Source of the DNA: Shewanella kaireitica | GTDB lineage: Bacteria; Pseudomonadota; Gammaproteobacteria; Enterobacterales; Shewanellaceae | NCBI RefSeq assembly: GCF_023284045.1 | Contig: NZ_JAKIKQ010000006.1 | Location: forward strand, 124,001 to 188,000 | Direction of reading: 5' to 3' | DNA: 64,000 bases | Part shown: piece by piece, positions 34,728 through 44,278 of the stretch | Position numbering within the stretch: position 1 is the first letter of the stretch | How the letters are laid out: the number at the start of each line of letters is the position of its first letter | Made by a program: the position numbers and the translations under genes | The notes under the pieces: generated by a model | Told to the model about the DNA's origin: nothing | Seen by the model: only the letters and a program-made list of their open reading frames with translations | Database searches by the model: none

Positions 34728-36923
34728 ATGCCTTTGTTTGTTGAGGTCGCACTGCCCGTTCCAATGCGGCAAACCTTTAGCTACCAAGTACCAGACCATA
34801 TCAACATCGCGCCTCAAAAAGGCATGCGAGTCCAAGTGCCATTTGGTCGCCAGCAATTGATTGGCCTTATTACTGCTGTAACAGATAGCTGTACCTTAAC
34901 GCCAAAACAAATAAAGCCGCTGATTAGCATTTTAGACGATGCACCACTATTACCTGATTCACTCTATAAACTAACGGCTTGGGCTGCAAGATATTACTTC
35001 TGTAGCCTAGGACAAATGCTATCACAAGCGATCCCCGTCGCCCTTAGAAAAGGTGCCGAAGCCAAAGCTTCAACAGTAGGCTACTGGAGTTTAACTGATG
35101 CTGGGCGTGAGGCTGATGTCAATCAACTTAACCGCGCCCCCGCTCAACGAAAGCTGCTTAATACTCTAATTGAACGAGAATTAGAACAACACGAAATAAC
35201 AACGTTAGAACTGAGTAAAGCTGCGCTTAAAGCACTGGAAGATAAAGGCTGGATTGCTAAAAAGTCACGCATCGGTACCGTTGATCTAAACTGGCGAACC
35301 GAACTTGAAATGACAGAGGATCCACACAGGCTAAACCCAGAGCAAGCCATCGCAGTTGCGACATTGACCCAACAATCAAATTATCACTGCACCTTGCTTG
35401 AAGGGGTAACAGGCTCAGGCAAGACAGAGGTTTATTTGGCGCTGCTTGAAACCATCCTTAAGCAGGGAAAGCAAGCACTCGTGCTGGTGCCAGAGATTGG
35501 TTTAACCCCACAGACAATTAACCGTTTTAGACGCCGCTTTAATGTCAAAGTCGCCGTCATTCATTCTGGCTTAACCGATAACCAAAGGCTAGATGCATGG
35601 CGTCATGCCAAAACAGGCGAAGCAGCCATTATCATTGGCACCCGCTCAGCACTATTCACCCCGATGGCGCACCCAGGGGTGATCATTTTAGATGAAGAGC
35701 ATGACTCAAGCTTTAAACAGCAAGAGGGCGTAGGTTATCACGCTCGCGATCTAGCCGTTATGCGTGGTCATTTAGAAGATATTCCGGTGCTTTTAGGCAC
35801 AGCAACACCATCGCTTGAGACATTACAGAATGCCCTTAGCGGCCGTTACCAACATCTGCAACTGGGCAAGCGCGCAGGTAACGCAGAAAAGGTGCGCCAA
35901 GGGATTGTCGATATTCGTAATCAACCACTGCGTTCAGGCATGTCACATGCTTTGCTTAATGAGATGCGCATTCATCTCGACGCTGGCAATCAAGTTATCC
36001 TATTTCTCAACCGCCGTGGTTTTGCTCCAGCGCTAATCTGTCATGAATGCGGCCATCTACATGAATGCGACCGTTGTGACGCCTTCTTTACTGTGCATCA
36101 AGCACTAGGGGAAATCCGTTGTCACCACTGTAGCAATCAATACGCTATCCCTAAGCAGTGCCACCAATGTGGTAGTACCATGCTGGCAGGCCAAGGCGTA
36201 GGCACCGAGCAACTGGCTAGCTTTTTAGAAAAAGAGTTTCCTAACCATCCAGTTGTGCGTATTGATCGTGATACCACCCGTAATAAAGGCTCACTAGAGG
36301 GCCACCTCAATGCAATCCATAAAGGTGAATATAAAATTCTAGTCGGCACCCAAATGCTTGCTAAAGGTCATCACTTTCCCGATGTCACTTTGGTCGGTTT
36401 GCTTGATGTTGATGGTGCGCTTTTTAGTGCCGACTTTAGAGCACCTGAGCGATTTGGTCAGCTCTATACTCAAGTATCAGGCCGTGCCGGCCGTGCAAAC
36501 AAACCGGGCACAGTGTTACTGCAAACCCACCAAAGCGATAACGCTATGCTGCGCGAGTTGATGCACAAAGGCTACGGTGAGTTCTCACGTAATCAACTCA
36601 ATGAACGTAAGCAAGCACTGCTGCCTCCTGCTTGGCACATGATCCTTATCCGCGCCGAAGCCCATCAAGCATCCGATGCTGATGCCCTGCTCAGTCAGAT
36701 AGGTGCGCTACTGCCACAAAATGAAGAATGCGAAGTGATTGGCCCAATGCCAGCACCTCTTGACAGAAAAGCCGGTAAGTACCGCCGCCAGCTGTTGTTT
36801 CAAACTAAAAATCGAAACCAACTGCAACTAGCCTTTGAACAAGCATTGCCACAAATTGAGCAACTTCCGTTGGCTAAAAAGTGTCGCTGGAGTCTCGATC
36901 GTGATCCGCAAGATCTACTCTAA
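34728..36923 (+). CDS. priA: Primosomal protein N' (replication restart helicase PriA)
   Basis: 731 residues, the usual length. PriA recognises stalled forks and D-loops and reloads DnaB. The N-terminal 3'-DNA-binding domain covers about 1-105. Helicase motifs: Walker A GVTGSGKT (226-233) and DEEH (322-325). The zinc-binding cysteine cluster between the helicase lobes includes CHECGHLHECDRC, HHC and CHQCG. It begins at ATG 34728 with only a weak ribosome-binding site, in keeping with low expression. Confidence 0.97.
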   Translation: MPLFVEVALPVPMRQTFSYQVPDHINIAPQKGMRVQVPFGRQQLIGLITAVTDSCTLTPKQIKPLISILDDAPLLPDSLYKLTAWAARYYFCSLGQMLSQAIPVALRKGAEAKASTVGYWSLTDAGREADVNQLNRAPAQRKLLNTLIERELEQHEITTLELSKAALKALEDKGWIAKKSRIGTVDLNWRTELEMTEDPHRLNPEQAIAVATLTQQSNYHCTLLEGVTGSGKTEVYLALLETILKQGKQALVLVPEIGLTPQTINRFRRRFNVKVAVIHSGLTDNQRLDAWRHAKTGEAAIIIGTRSALFTPMAHPGVIILDEEHDSSFKQQEGVGYHARDLAVMRGHLEDIPVLLGTATPSLETLQNALSGRYQHLQLGKRAGNAEKVRQGIVDIRNQPLRSGMSHALLNEMRIHLDAGNQVILFLNRRGFAPALICHECGHLHECDRCDAFFTVHQALGEIRCHHCSNQYAIPKQCHQCGSTMLAGQGVGTEQLASFLEKEFPNHPVVRIDRDTTRNKGSLEGHLNAIHKGEYKILVGTQMLAKGHHFPDVTLVGLLDVDGALFSADFRAPERFGQLYTQVSGRAGRANKPGTVLLQTHQSDNAMLRELMHKGYGEFSRNQLNERKQALLPPAWHMILIRAEAHQASDADALLSQIGALLPQNEECEVIGPMPAPLDRKAGKYRRQLLFQTKNRNQLQLAFEQALPQIEQLPLAKKCRWSLDRDPQDLL

Positions 36924-37048
36924 ATCGAGTTTATTTAAACTAAAGCAGAAAAAGTTCGCTAGAGGATAGTAATTAGGTGCCACAAGCGGCTAAAATAGTC
37001 GGTTACTCCTATTATTTTTCACTACTTGTAAGTGCCGATTAAACGCCA

Positions 37049-38794
37049 ATGAAATCACATACTCAATCTTTACTCGCTGAATCGTTAAATGCCCTTAAAC
37101 AACAAGGTGTTGTTCCTGCTGATTTTGAAGCCCGCATTCAAGTAGACCGAACCAAAGATAAGAGTCACGGTGATTTTGCGACTAACTTGGCAATGATGCT
37201 AACCAAAGCCGCACGCAAAAATCCGCGTGAAATAGCCCAACTGATCATCGATAACCTGCCTCAATCTAGCCATGTAGAAAAGGTAGAGATTGCTGGCCCA
37301 GGTTTCATCAACTTCTTTATTGATGACAACGCACTCGCTAATCAATTAATGGATGCGCTAAAGAGTGACCATTTAGGCGTGACCTTGCCAGAATCACAAA
37401 CAGTGGTAGTTGACTACTCGTCGCCAAACCTAGCAAAAGAGATGCATGTTGGTCATTTACGTTCGACCATCATTGGTGACAGCGTAGTACGTTCGCTTGA
37501 GTTTATGGGGCACAATGTTATCCGCCAAAACCATGTGGGTGACTGGGGTACTCAGTTCGGTATGTTACTGGCTTACATGGAAGAACTACGTGCAGCCAAT
37601 GGCGAACAAGCACAAATGGAGCTTTCAGACTTAGAAAACTTCTACCGCGCCGCTAAGGTGCGTTTCGACGAATCAGAAGATTTTGCCAACCGCGCCCGTA
37701 AGCTTGTGGTTTCATTGCAATCTGGCGATGAATACTGCAACAAACTATGGCGTGAATTTAACGATATCTCCCTCAGCCATTGCCATGAGATCTATGAGCG
37801 CTTAGGTGTTAGCTTAACCCGCCAAGATGTGCGCGGCGAAAGCTCATACAATGATGACTTAGAGCAAGTGGTTGCTGATTTAGATAGCCAAGGTCTACTG
37901 TCGGAAAGTAATGGCGCTAAAGTTGTCTTCCAAGAAGAGTTCAAGAATAAAGAGGGCGAGCCTCTACCTGTTATTATCCAAAAAGCAGATGGTGGCTACC
38001 TATATGCCACCAGCGATATGGCTGCGATGCGTTACCGTTCAAACGTATTAAAAGCGGATAGAGCGCTGTATTTTGTCGACCTACGTCAAGCACTGCATTT
38101 CCAACAAGTCTTTAAACTGGCTAAAACGGCTAAGTTTGTCCGTGAAGAGATGAGCTTTGAACATATGGGCTTTGGCACCATGAATGGCGAAGACGGTCGT
38201 CCATTTAAGACTCGCTCTGGCGGGGTAGTTAAACTTATCGATCTGCTTAAAGAAGCTGATACTCGAGCACTTGAGTTAGTTCGCAGCAAGAATCCTGATA
38301 TGGATGAAGCTGAGCTTGCTGAGATTGCGCGCGTGGTAGGTATTGCATCGGTGAAATATGCCGATCTATCTAAAAACCGTACTAGCGATTATATCTTCAG
38401 CTTTGAACAGATGCTCAGCTTTGAAGGTAACACAGCACCATACCTACTTTATGCTTACACCCGTGTTGCTGGTATTTTTAAGCGCGCACAAGATGTTGAC
38501 TTAAGCGATGCTAAAATCGTGCTTGAGCATGAAAAAGAGAAAGATCTTGGTACCAAGTTAGCCCAGTTTGGTGAAGTGATGAACCGTGTTGTGAATAAAG
38601 GTCAGCCGCATGCATTATGTGCTTATCTGTTTGAACTCGCGGGTGCATTCTCAAGCTTCTACGAAGCTTGCCCAGTATTGGCTGCTGACACCGAAGCGCA
38701 GAAGAAGAGCCGCTTACTACTCGCTCAACTAACAGCTAAAACACTTAAGCAAGGGCTTAACTTGCTAGGACTAGAAACCTTAGAGCGGATGTAA
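37049..38794 (+). CDS. argS: Arginyl-tRNA synthetase
   Basis: A 581-residue class I aminoacyl-tRNA synthetase charging tRNA-Arg. The HIGH motif appears as HVGH (133-136) in [18 protein letters not shown]; the N-terminal Add-1 domain and the C-terminal DALR anticodon-binding domain (ending [10 protein letters not shown]) are complete. In E. coli argS is elsewhere; here it sits between priA and the ftsN-like gene, where enterics have cytR. Confidence 0.97.
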   Translation: MKSHTQSLLAESLNALKQQGVVPADFEARIQVDRTKDKSHGDFATNLAMMLTKAARKNPREIAQLIIDNLPQSSHVEKVEIAGPGFINFFIDDNALANQLMDALKSDHLGVTLPESQTVVVDYSSPNLAKEMHVGHLRSTIIGDSVVRSLEFMGHNVIRQNHVGDWGTQFGMLLAYMEELRAANGEQAQMELSDLENFYRAAKVRFDESEDFANRARKLVVSLQSGDEYCNKLWREFNDISLSHCHEIYERLGVSLTRQDVRGESSYNDDLEQVVADLDSQGLLSESNGAKVVFQEEFKNKEGEPLPVIIQKADGGYLYATSDMAAMRYRSNVLKADRALYFVDLRQALHFQQVFKLAKTAKFVREEMSFEHMGFGTMNGEDGRPFKTRSGGVVKLIDLLKEADTRALELVRSKNPDMDEAELAEIARVVGIASVKYADLSKNRTSDYIFSFEQMLSFEGNTAPYLLYAYTRVAGIFKRAQDVDLSDAKIVLEHEKEKDLGTKLAQFGEVMNRVVNKGQPHALCAYLFELAGAFSSFYEACPVLAADTEAQKKSRLLLAQLTAKTLKQGLNLLGLETLERM

Positions 38795-38804
38795 TCGTAA
38801 CACC

Positions 38805-39374
38805 ATGACCAGTCGTGACTACGCAAACCGTAAACCCACGCGCAAAGGCAATGCCAAAAAGCGTGGGTCAAAAGGGAATCCGCCTAAGCGCTTCCCTGTA
38901 TTAGTATTTATCATTACTCTTTTAGGTCTAGCAGGCTTTGGTTATCTTTTATGGCTGCTGAGCGATACTGACGATACCGTCGCTACGCCTGTGGTGGTAG
39001 AACAGCCTAAAAAGGCTGCAGTAAAGAAGGATCCAAACGCGCTACCGCCAGCTCCTGAAGAGGAGTGGACCTATCTTGAAGAGCTTGAGAATAAAAAGGT
39101 AGAAGTGGATCTGCCGGAAGTGTCAGACAAACCTAAGCGTCCTTACCAGATGCAGTGTGGTTCGTTTAGAAAAGAGTCTCAGGCTAATCAACTTAAAGCG
39201 ATGATCGCCTTCCAAGGATTAGAAGCGCAAGTTCGCAAAGTTAAAGGCACCAGCGGTATTTGGTATAAGGTCGTTCTTGGTCCTTATGACAAGAAACGTG
39301 ATGCAGAAAGACAACGTCACGTCCTGCAAAACTCTGGTACTAACGGTTGCCAAATTTGGTTCTGGGAAAGTTAA
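38805..39374 (+). CDS. ftsN: FtsN-like SPOR-domain cell division protein
   Basis: 189 residues: cytoplasmic MTSRDYANRKPTRKGNAKK (compare MAQRDYVRR of E. coli FtsN), one membrane segment (FPVLVFIITLLGLAGFGYLL), a linker with EEEWTYLEELENKKVEVDLP near the FtsN essential helix region, and a C-terminal SPOR domain (about 110-189) with two cysteines (MQCGSF and NGCQIW) that form the known SPOR disulfide. It triggers septal peptidoglycan synthesis. It is shorter than E. coli FtsN (319). Position before hslVU supports orthology. Confidence 0.87.
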   Translation: MTSRDYANRKPTRKGNAKKRGSKGNPPKRFPVLVFIITLLGLAGFGYLLWLLSDTDDTVATPVVVEQPKKAAVKKDPNALPPAPEEEWTYLEELENKKVEVDLPEVSDKPKRPYQMQCGSFRKESQANQLKAMIAFQGLEAQVRKVKGTSGIWYKVVLGPYDKKRDAERQRHVLQNSGTNGCQIWFWES

Positions 39375-39400
39375 CCCCCAAAACCTATTCGCTATTCTTA

Positions 39401-39425
39401 AGCGCTGCTCATGCAGCGCTTTTTT
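39401..39425 (+). terminator. Terminator after ftsN
   Basis: Perfect 8-bp stem AGCGCTGC/GCAGCGCT (39401-39408 with 39413-39420), loop TCAT, followed by TTTTTG. Clear intrinsic terminator for the priA-argS-ftsN side. Confidence 0.9.
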
Positions 39426-39587
39426 GTATCTTCAATAAATAGCTCTGCAGTAACCATCAGTCCCAAGAAAACTCCCCATGCCATAGAACACTGTGCTTTT
39501 AGTGCGATTGCCAAACCCTACTTCTACTTCACAATAATTCAGGTAAACTGCATTATCTAAACAAAGCAATGACTAAAAGGCTAGTTC

Positions 39588-40717
39588 ATGCGCCACTTCT
39601 TACTTACGCTAAAATGGGCTTTATTAACAATCGTGCTAGCCCCAATTGCTTTGTACCTTATCTTATTGCTTATCAATATACGCGACGCTGCGCCATCTGA
39701 GCTGTCGCAGCGTTATCTAACTCAAATAGCAGAAATCGATAGCACCCTCGCTAAAAACCACAATGACAATGCTTATATCTTTGCATTAGGCTTTGGCTCC
39801 GCCAAAGATAAGTCACCAATAACAGTTGGGCTCAAATCTCTACATAATCTGCAAAATAAAGATGTTTCAAGTGTCGACAAAACACAGCAATACGCTCTGC
39901 CTAATTTGCCACTTGAAAACTGTTTAGCTGAAGATGATTTTGTTGCTGCCTGTAGCGCCAATCTCAAGAAAAACACTCATCTTAAAACCCTTTTATCTAA
40001 CAACCGTTGGCGAATCAATCGCTATCAACAGTTACTGCAAATGAGCAGTTGGCATGACAGCCCTTCTTTCAATGCGGATATATCTGTGATGCCATTTAAA
40101 GCGCTGTTGCTGGCACAAAAGCTTTACCTGCTTGATGTTTATCAAAATATGGATAGCACTTCAGCACAATTTATCGCTGAGGCAATCGAGCAAGATATGC
40201 TTTTTTGGCAAAGGTTATCTTTAAACACCCACATATTGATCAACAAAATGGTCGGTGCTAGTGCAATATCTATCAACATGAAACTGGGTGAAGTCATTTT
40301 GGGACAGAAGAGAGTAGAGCAGATTGCCAAGTGTTGCCAATTAGCTGGACTAAACTATTGACAGCTAGTGTATTATCACTAGACAAGGTTAAGTTGGGCG
40401 AATGGCGTTATTTCACCAAACTCACCAATACGACTCTAGTCGATGATAGCAGCATAGATACAATGACGAAGGTGGTCACCTCTTTGTTACACCCTTTTAT
40501 GCAAAACCAAGATACTGCTAACCGTTATGCCGCGATTTTAGTTGACTCAAATAACCTACCAGACTGTAAGTCCATCGATAATATTAGTAGCTATATCTAC
40601 AACCCTATTGGGAAATACATTCTCTGTACTGGCGTTCCTTCATTCAACGCTCACCAAATAACCTTAGATAAACTAGAGCAACAAAGGAAAAACCTTATTA
40701 CACGACTTAAGCACTAG
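39588..40717 (+). pseudogene. Unknown membrane-anchored protein, split by a frameshift
   Basis: The first frame (39588-40361, 257 residues) starts with a membrane segment (WALLTIVLAPIALYLILLLI) and continues as a periplasmic alpha-rich protein. It stops after CCQLAGLNY. An overlapping second frame (open from before 40331 to 40717) continues with LLTASVLSLDKVKLGEW, has no ribosome-binding site and reads as a natural C-terminus. A net -1 shift near 40355 joins them into about 375 residues. No canonical slippery heptamer was found, so a mutation or sequencing error is likelier than programmed shifting. Not a family I recognise. It lies between ftsN and hslV. Confidence 0.62.
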
Positions 40718-40822
40718 TCGAGTCATAATCTGGTAAGACAATGCGACACTTGAGCATATATAAGTTTAAGTGTTGCAACTAACATAAATGGATTCACTCA
40801 TAGAGCGCTGCAATCCAAGCTT

Positions 40823-40854
40823 CCCCCTTGATATTTATTCATCCATCCCCATAT
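40823..40854 (+). promoter_or_regulatory. Sigma-32 type heat-shock promoter of hslVU
   Basis: CCCCCTTGATA (-35, 40823-40833) and CCCCATAT (-10, 40847-40854) with 13 bases between match the RpoH consensus (CTTGAA, 13-14 bases, CCCCATnT). The hslV start is 57 bases downstream. HslVU is a known heat-shock operon in E. coli. Confidence 0.8.
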
Positions 40855-40869
40855 CGGTTATATCGTCAA

Positions 40870-40891
40870 CCAGCAGGCACCTTGTCGCTGG
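40870..40891 (+). promoter_or_regulatory. Hairpin in the hslVU 5' untranslated region
   Basis: CCAGC (40870-40874) pairs with GCTGG (40887-40891) across a 12-base loop, about 10 bases before the AGAGGA ribosome-binding site. A stem-loop at the same place stabilises the E. coli hslVU message (recalled knowledge); equivalence is inferred. Confidence 0.45.
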
Positions 40892-40910
40892 CTAGAGAAG
40901 AGGATTTATC

Positions 40911-41435
40911 GTGACCACTATCGTATCAGTACGCCGTAATAACCAAGTTGTTATCGCCGGTGATGGCCAAGTTTCTCTCGGTAATACCGTGATGAAAGGC
41001 AATGCTAGAAAAGTTCGTCGTCTATACCACAATAAGGTATTGGCAGGCTTTGCTGGCGGTACAGCAGATGCATTTACTCTATTCGAGCGTTTCGAAGCCA
41101 AACTCGAAATGCATCAAGGTCATTTAATGCGCGCTGCGGTTGAAATGGCTAAAGATTGGCGCTCAGACAAAGTCTTGCGCAAGCTAGAAGCACTATTGGC
41201 TGTGGCTGATGGTGAAGCTTCACTAATCATCACAGGTAATGGTGATGTGGTTCAGCCTGAAAACGACTTAATTGCAATCGGTTCTGGCGGCAACTTTGCC
41301 CAGTCAGCAGCTACGGCTCTGCTAGAGAACACCGATCTTAGCGCGCTTGAAATCGCTGAAAAATCTCTGACAATTGCAGGTGACATTTGCGTGTTCACCA
41401 ACCAATTTAAGACCATCGAAGAATTAAAGTACTAA
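40911..41435 (+). CDS. hslV: ATP-dependent protease subunit HslV
   Basis: A 174-residue proteasome-like peptidase. After removal of Met, Thr1 (TTIVSVRR) is the nucleophile; [16 protein letters not shown] and the sodium-site region near [12 protein letters not shown] are typical. HslV dodecamers pair with HslU hexamers to degrade misfolded and regulatory proteins. GTG start with AGAGGA six bases upstream. Confidence 0.97.
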   Translation: MTTIVSVRRNNQVVIAGDGQVSLGNTVMKGNARKVRRLYHNKVLAGFAGGTADAFTLFERFEAKLEMHQGHLMRAAVEMAKDWRSDKVLRKLEALLAVADGEASLIITGNGDVVQPENDLIAIGSGGNFAQSAATALLENTDLSALEIAEKSLTIAGDICVFTNQFKTIEELKY

Positions 41436-41485
41436 GCAAATTTTCGCTTAATACTAAGACTGATGCTTAAGCATGAGGAAAGAAT

Positions 41486-42811
41486 ATGTCTGAAATGACA
41501 CCCCGCGAGATTGTGCATGAACTTGATAGCCATATTATTGGGCAGCAAAAAGCCAAACGCTCTGTCGCTATCGCGCTGCGTAACCGCTGGCGCCGAATGC
41601 AGCTCGCTGCCGATCTTCGCCAAGAAGTGACTCCAAAAAACATTCTAATGATTGGCCCAACCGGCGTAGGTAAAACTGAAATTGCTCGCCGTTTAGCTCG
41701 TCTTGCAAAAGCACCTTTCATTAAAGTCGAAGCGACCAAATTTACTGAAGTCGGCTATGTGGGTAAAGAAGTTGAGCAGATCATTCGCGATCTAACCGAC
41801 TCAGCCATTAAACTGACTCGTGAAGAGCAGATGGCTAAATGTAAGTTTAGAGCCGAAGAAGCCGCTGAAGAGCGCATTCTCGACGCATTACTGCCTAAGC
41901 CGAAGGAAGATTGGGACAACGAAAAGCCAAGCGATAACGCAACGCGTCAGGTGTTCCGCAAGAAACTACGTGAAGGTCAGCTCGACGATAAAGAGATTGA
42001 AATAGATATTGCAGCGCCGCAAGCTGGCATTGAGATCATGTCGCCTCCTGGCATGGAAGAGATGACTAATCAGCTACAAAGCATGTTCCAGAATATGGGA
42101 CCAGGAGCGAGTAAGCGTCGTAAGATGCCGATTAAAGAAGCTCACAAGTTATTAATCGAAGAGGAAGCTGCCAAGCTAGTCAATGCTGACGATCTCAAAG
42201 AACAAGCGATCGAATTGGTTGAGCAGCACGGCATCGTGTTCTTAGATGAGATTGATAAAATTTGTAAGCGCGGCGAATCTTCAGGGCCTGATGTATCTCG
42301 TGAAGGTGTGCAGCGTGACTTGTTGCCTCTCGTTGAAGGTTGTACGGTTAACACTAAACACGGCATGGTTAAAACTGACCATATCTTGTTTATTGCATCT
42401 GGTGCATTCCAGATGTCTAAGCCTTCAGACTTAATTCCTGAGCTACAAGGCCGCTTACCAATTCGCGTTGAACTTGAAGCATTATCAGCAGATGATTTTA
42501 AGCGTATTTTGACAGAACCTCATGCATCACTGACTGAGCAATATGTTGCACTAATGGGCACTGAAGGCGTTAAGGTTGAATTTACCGAGTCTGGTATAGA
42601 TGCCGTTGCAGAAGCTGCTTGGCAGGTGAATGAGCGCACTGAAAATATCGGTGCTCGTCGTTTGCATACTGTGATGGAGCGCTTGATGGAGGAGCTTTCT
42701 TATGAAGCCTCTGACAAATCAGGTTCCGTAACCGTTGTCGATGCTGATTATGTGAAAGCACACCTAGATAACTTGGTACAAGACGAAGATCTGAGCCGCT
42801 TTATTCTATAG
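41486..42811 (+). CDS. hslU: HslU ATPase subunit of the HslUV protease
   Basis: A 441-residue AAA+ unfoldase. Walker A GPTGVGKT (57-64), Walker [10 protein letters not shown] near residue 252, intermediate domain with repeated Glu/Lys (about 110-230), and the C-terminal tail DEDLSRFIL, whose end docks into HslV. It recognises and threads substrates into HslV. Starts 50 bases after hslV in the same operon. Confidence 0.98.
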   Translation: MSEMTPREIVHELDSHIIGQQKAKRSVAIALRNRWRRMQLAADLRQEVTPKNILMIGPTGVGKTEIARRLARLAKAPFIKVEATKFTEVGYVGKEVEQIIRDLTDSAIKLTREEQMAKCKFRAEEAAEERILDALLPKPKEDWDNEKPSDNATRQVFRKKLREGQLDDKEIEIDIAAPQAGIEIMSPPGMEEMTNQLQSMFQNMGPGASKRRKMPIKEAHKLLIEEEAAKLVNADDLKEQAIELVEQHGIVFLDEIDKICKRGESSGPDVSREGVQRDLLPLVEGCTVNTKHGMVKTDHILFIASGAFQMSKPSDLIPELQGRLPIRVELEALSADDFKRILTEPHASLTEQYVALMGTEGVKVEFTESGIDAVAEAAWQVNERTENIGARRLHTVMERLMEELSYEASDKSGSVTVVDADYVKAHLDNLVQDEDLSRFIL

Positions 42812-42840
42812 TGTTATTACTAGCAAATGCTCAATGAGTG

Positions 42841-42885
42841 ATAGCGGTTAAGGACTTTTAGGTGCTTAACCGCTATTCTGTTTTT
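42841..42885 (+). terminator. Terminator of hslVU
   Basis: Perfect 12-bp stem ATAGCGGTTAAG/CTTAACCGCTAT (42841-42852 with 42865-42876) followed by TCTG and TTTTT, 30 bases after hslU. Confidence 0.82.
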
Positions 42886-42911
42886 AGACCCTATTACTTA
42901 CTGGCAAACTT

Positions 42912-43304
42912 ATGACCCAAGACAATAGCCCCAATGTTGAATCCTTAAAGTTGAAGCGTAAATCACGCCAGTTAGAGATGCAGTTTGATAATGGTGAAAC
43001 CTATCAGCTTAGCTGCGAAATGCTGAGAGTTTACTCACCATCAGCAGAAGTGCATGGCCACGGTAATCCGGTGCTAGTTACTCACAAAAAGAACGTTAAT
43101 ATCTCAGCTATTGAGCCTGTAGGTAACTATGCGGTTAAGATTGTGTTTGATGATGGTCACGATACCGGACTGTTCTCGTGGAAGGTGCTGTATGACTTAG
43201 CCACCCATCAAGTAGACCTGTGGGAAAAATACCTCGCACGCCTGCGCGCTGAAAAAGCCAGTCGTGAACCGCTTATTGATATGGCAGTTAAATATCATAA
43301 GTAG
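42912..43304 (+). CDS. DUF971 family protein (gamma-butyrobetaine hydroxylase N-terminal-like)
   Basis: 130 residues, a single DUF971 domain as also found at the N-terminus of gamma-butyrobetaine dioxygenase. The conserved middle is GETYQLSCEMLRVYSPSAEV, then NISAIEPVGNYAVKI and DDGHDTGLFSWKVLYDLA. Standalone members next to hslU are common in marine gammaproteobacteria (recalled). No catalytic role is known for the lone domain. Confidence 0.88.
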   Translation: MTQDNSPNVESLKLKRKSRQLEMQFDNGETYQLSCEMLRVYSPSAEVHGHGNPVLVTHKKNVNISAIEPVGNYAVKIVFDDGHDTGLFSWKVLYDLATHQVDLWEKYLARLRAEKASREPLIDMAVKYHK

Positions 43305-43355
43305 CCGCTAGGCCAAGTCACACTCTACATAGTGACAATTTTACTTCACAAAAAA

Positions 43356-43377
43356 GGTGCCTAACGGCGCCTTTTTT
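43356..43377 (+). terminator. Bidirectional terminator after the DUF971 gene
   Basis: Stem GGTGCC/GGCGCC with one G-T pair (43356-43361 with 43366-43371), loop TAAC, preceded by A-run and followed by six T. Confidence 0.85.
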
Positions 43378-43486
43378 GTGATCGAACGGCTGATATCGTG
43401 TATTAATCAGCCTATGCGGACTTATGTCCTCTACGGATCACTCTCTGGCTATTACTATCGGTTGTAATCAAAAAAGAGGATTACTC

Positions 43487-44191
43487 ATGACTGCACATAT
43501 CGATGGTAAAGCCGGTGATTTTGCCGAGACAATGATCATGCCTGGCGACCCACTGCGCGCTAAATATATTGCCGAAAACTTTCTAGATGACGCGGTCGAA
43601 GTGACCAATATCCGCAACATGTTTGGCTATACTGGTTTCTATAAAGGTCAGCGTATTTCAGTAATGGGACACGGTATGGGCATCCCCTCGATGGTGTTAT
43701 ACGCCCACGAATTGGTCACTGATTTTAACGTCAAGCGCATCATTCGGGTCGGCAGCCTTGGGGCTACTCAGCAAGATGTCAAAATTAATGATGTCATTCT
43801 AGCGCAAGCCGCTGGCACTGATTCGCCAACCAATGCTAAACGCAGTAGTGGTTACCAAATGGCGACATCAGCCACATTTGATCTACTACACAAAGCGTAC
43901 TCGATCTCCCAGCAAAAGCAGATCAATGTCAAAGTGGGTAACGTATTCAGTGGCGACATGTACTACGACCCCGATGAAGATATGATCCCTGCGCTAGAGC
44001 GCTTTGGCGTATTGGGTGTTGATATGGAGGTTGCTGGACTATATGGCCTAGCCCACCATCTAGGGTTCGAGTCGTTAGCGATTCTAACGGTATCTGACCA
44101 CTGCTTAACTGGCGAAGAGACCAGTGCAGAGGCCCGTCAGTTAACCTTTAATCAGATGATTGAGCTGGCATTAGAAACAGCCTGTCAGTAA
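43487..44191 (+). CDS. deoD: Purine nucleoside phosphorylase DeoD-type
   Basis: A 234-residue hexameric PNP releasing purine bases from (deoxy)nucleosides with phosphate. Motifs: MPGDPLRAKYIAENFL, GHGMGIPSMVLYAHEL, DMEVAGLYGLAHHLGF and VSDHCLTGEE with the catalytic Asp. ATG at 43487 (MTAHIDGKAG) follows AGAGGA at six bases; the upstream open frame adds 21 residues not found in the family. It has no deo operon partners here. Confidence 0.95.
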   Translation: MTAHIDGKAGDFAETMIMPGDPLRAKYIAENFLDDAVEVTNIRNMFGYTGFYKGQRISVMGHGMGIPSMVLYAHELVTDFNVKRIIRVGSLGATQQDVKINDVILAQAAGTDSPTNAKRSSGYQMATSATFDLLHKAYSISQQKQINVKVGNVFSGDMYYDPDEDMIPALERFGVLGVDMEVAGLYGLAHHLGFESLAILTVSDHCLTGEETSAEARQLTFNQMIELALETACQ

Positions 44192-44198
44192 CACTTTT

Positions 44199-44229
44199 AA
44201 GCCGCATGATACTCGCTGTCATGCGGCTT
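44199..44229 (+). terminator. Hairpin after deoD
   Basis: Perfect 11-bp stem AAGCCGCATGA/TCATGCGGCTT (44199-44209 with 44219-44229), loop TACTCGCTG. The following AACTTTATAA is only weakly T-rich, so termination is probable but not certain. Confidence 0.65.
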
Positions 44230-44278
44230 AACTTTATAACGTTGAATATTTGATACAGCAAATTAGATCTAGGAACAG

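Noticed and set aside
40350-40365. Programmed -1 ribosomal frameshifting
   Set aside because: The local ACTAAAC does not fit the X XXY YYZ slippery pattern and no following pseudoknot was seen.
40331-40717. Separate 128-residue gene
   Set aside because: Starts at GTG without ribosome-binding site, overlaps the preceding gene and reads like its missing C-terminus.
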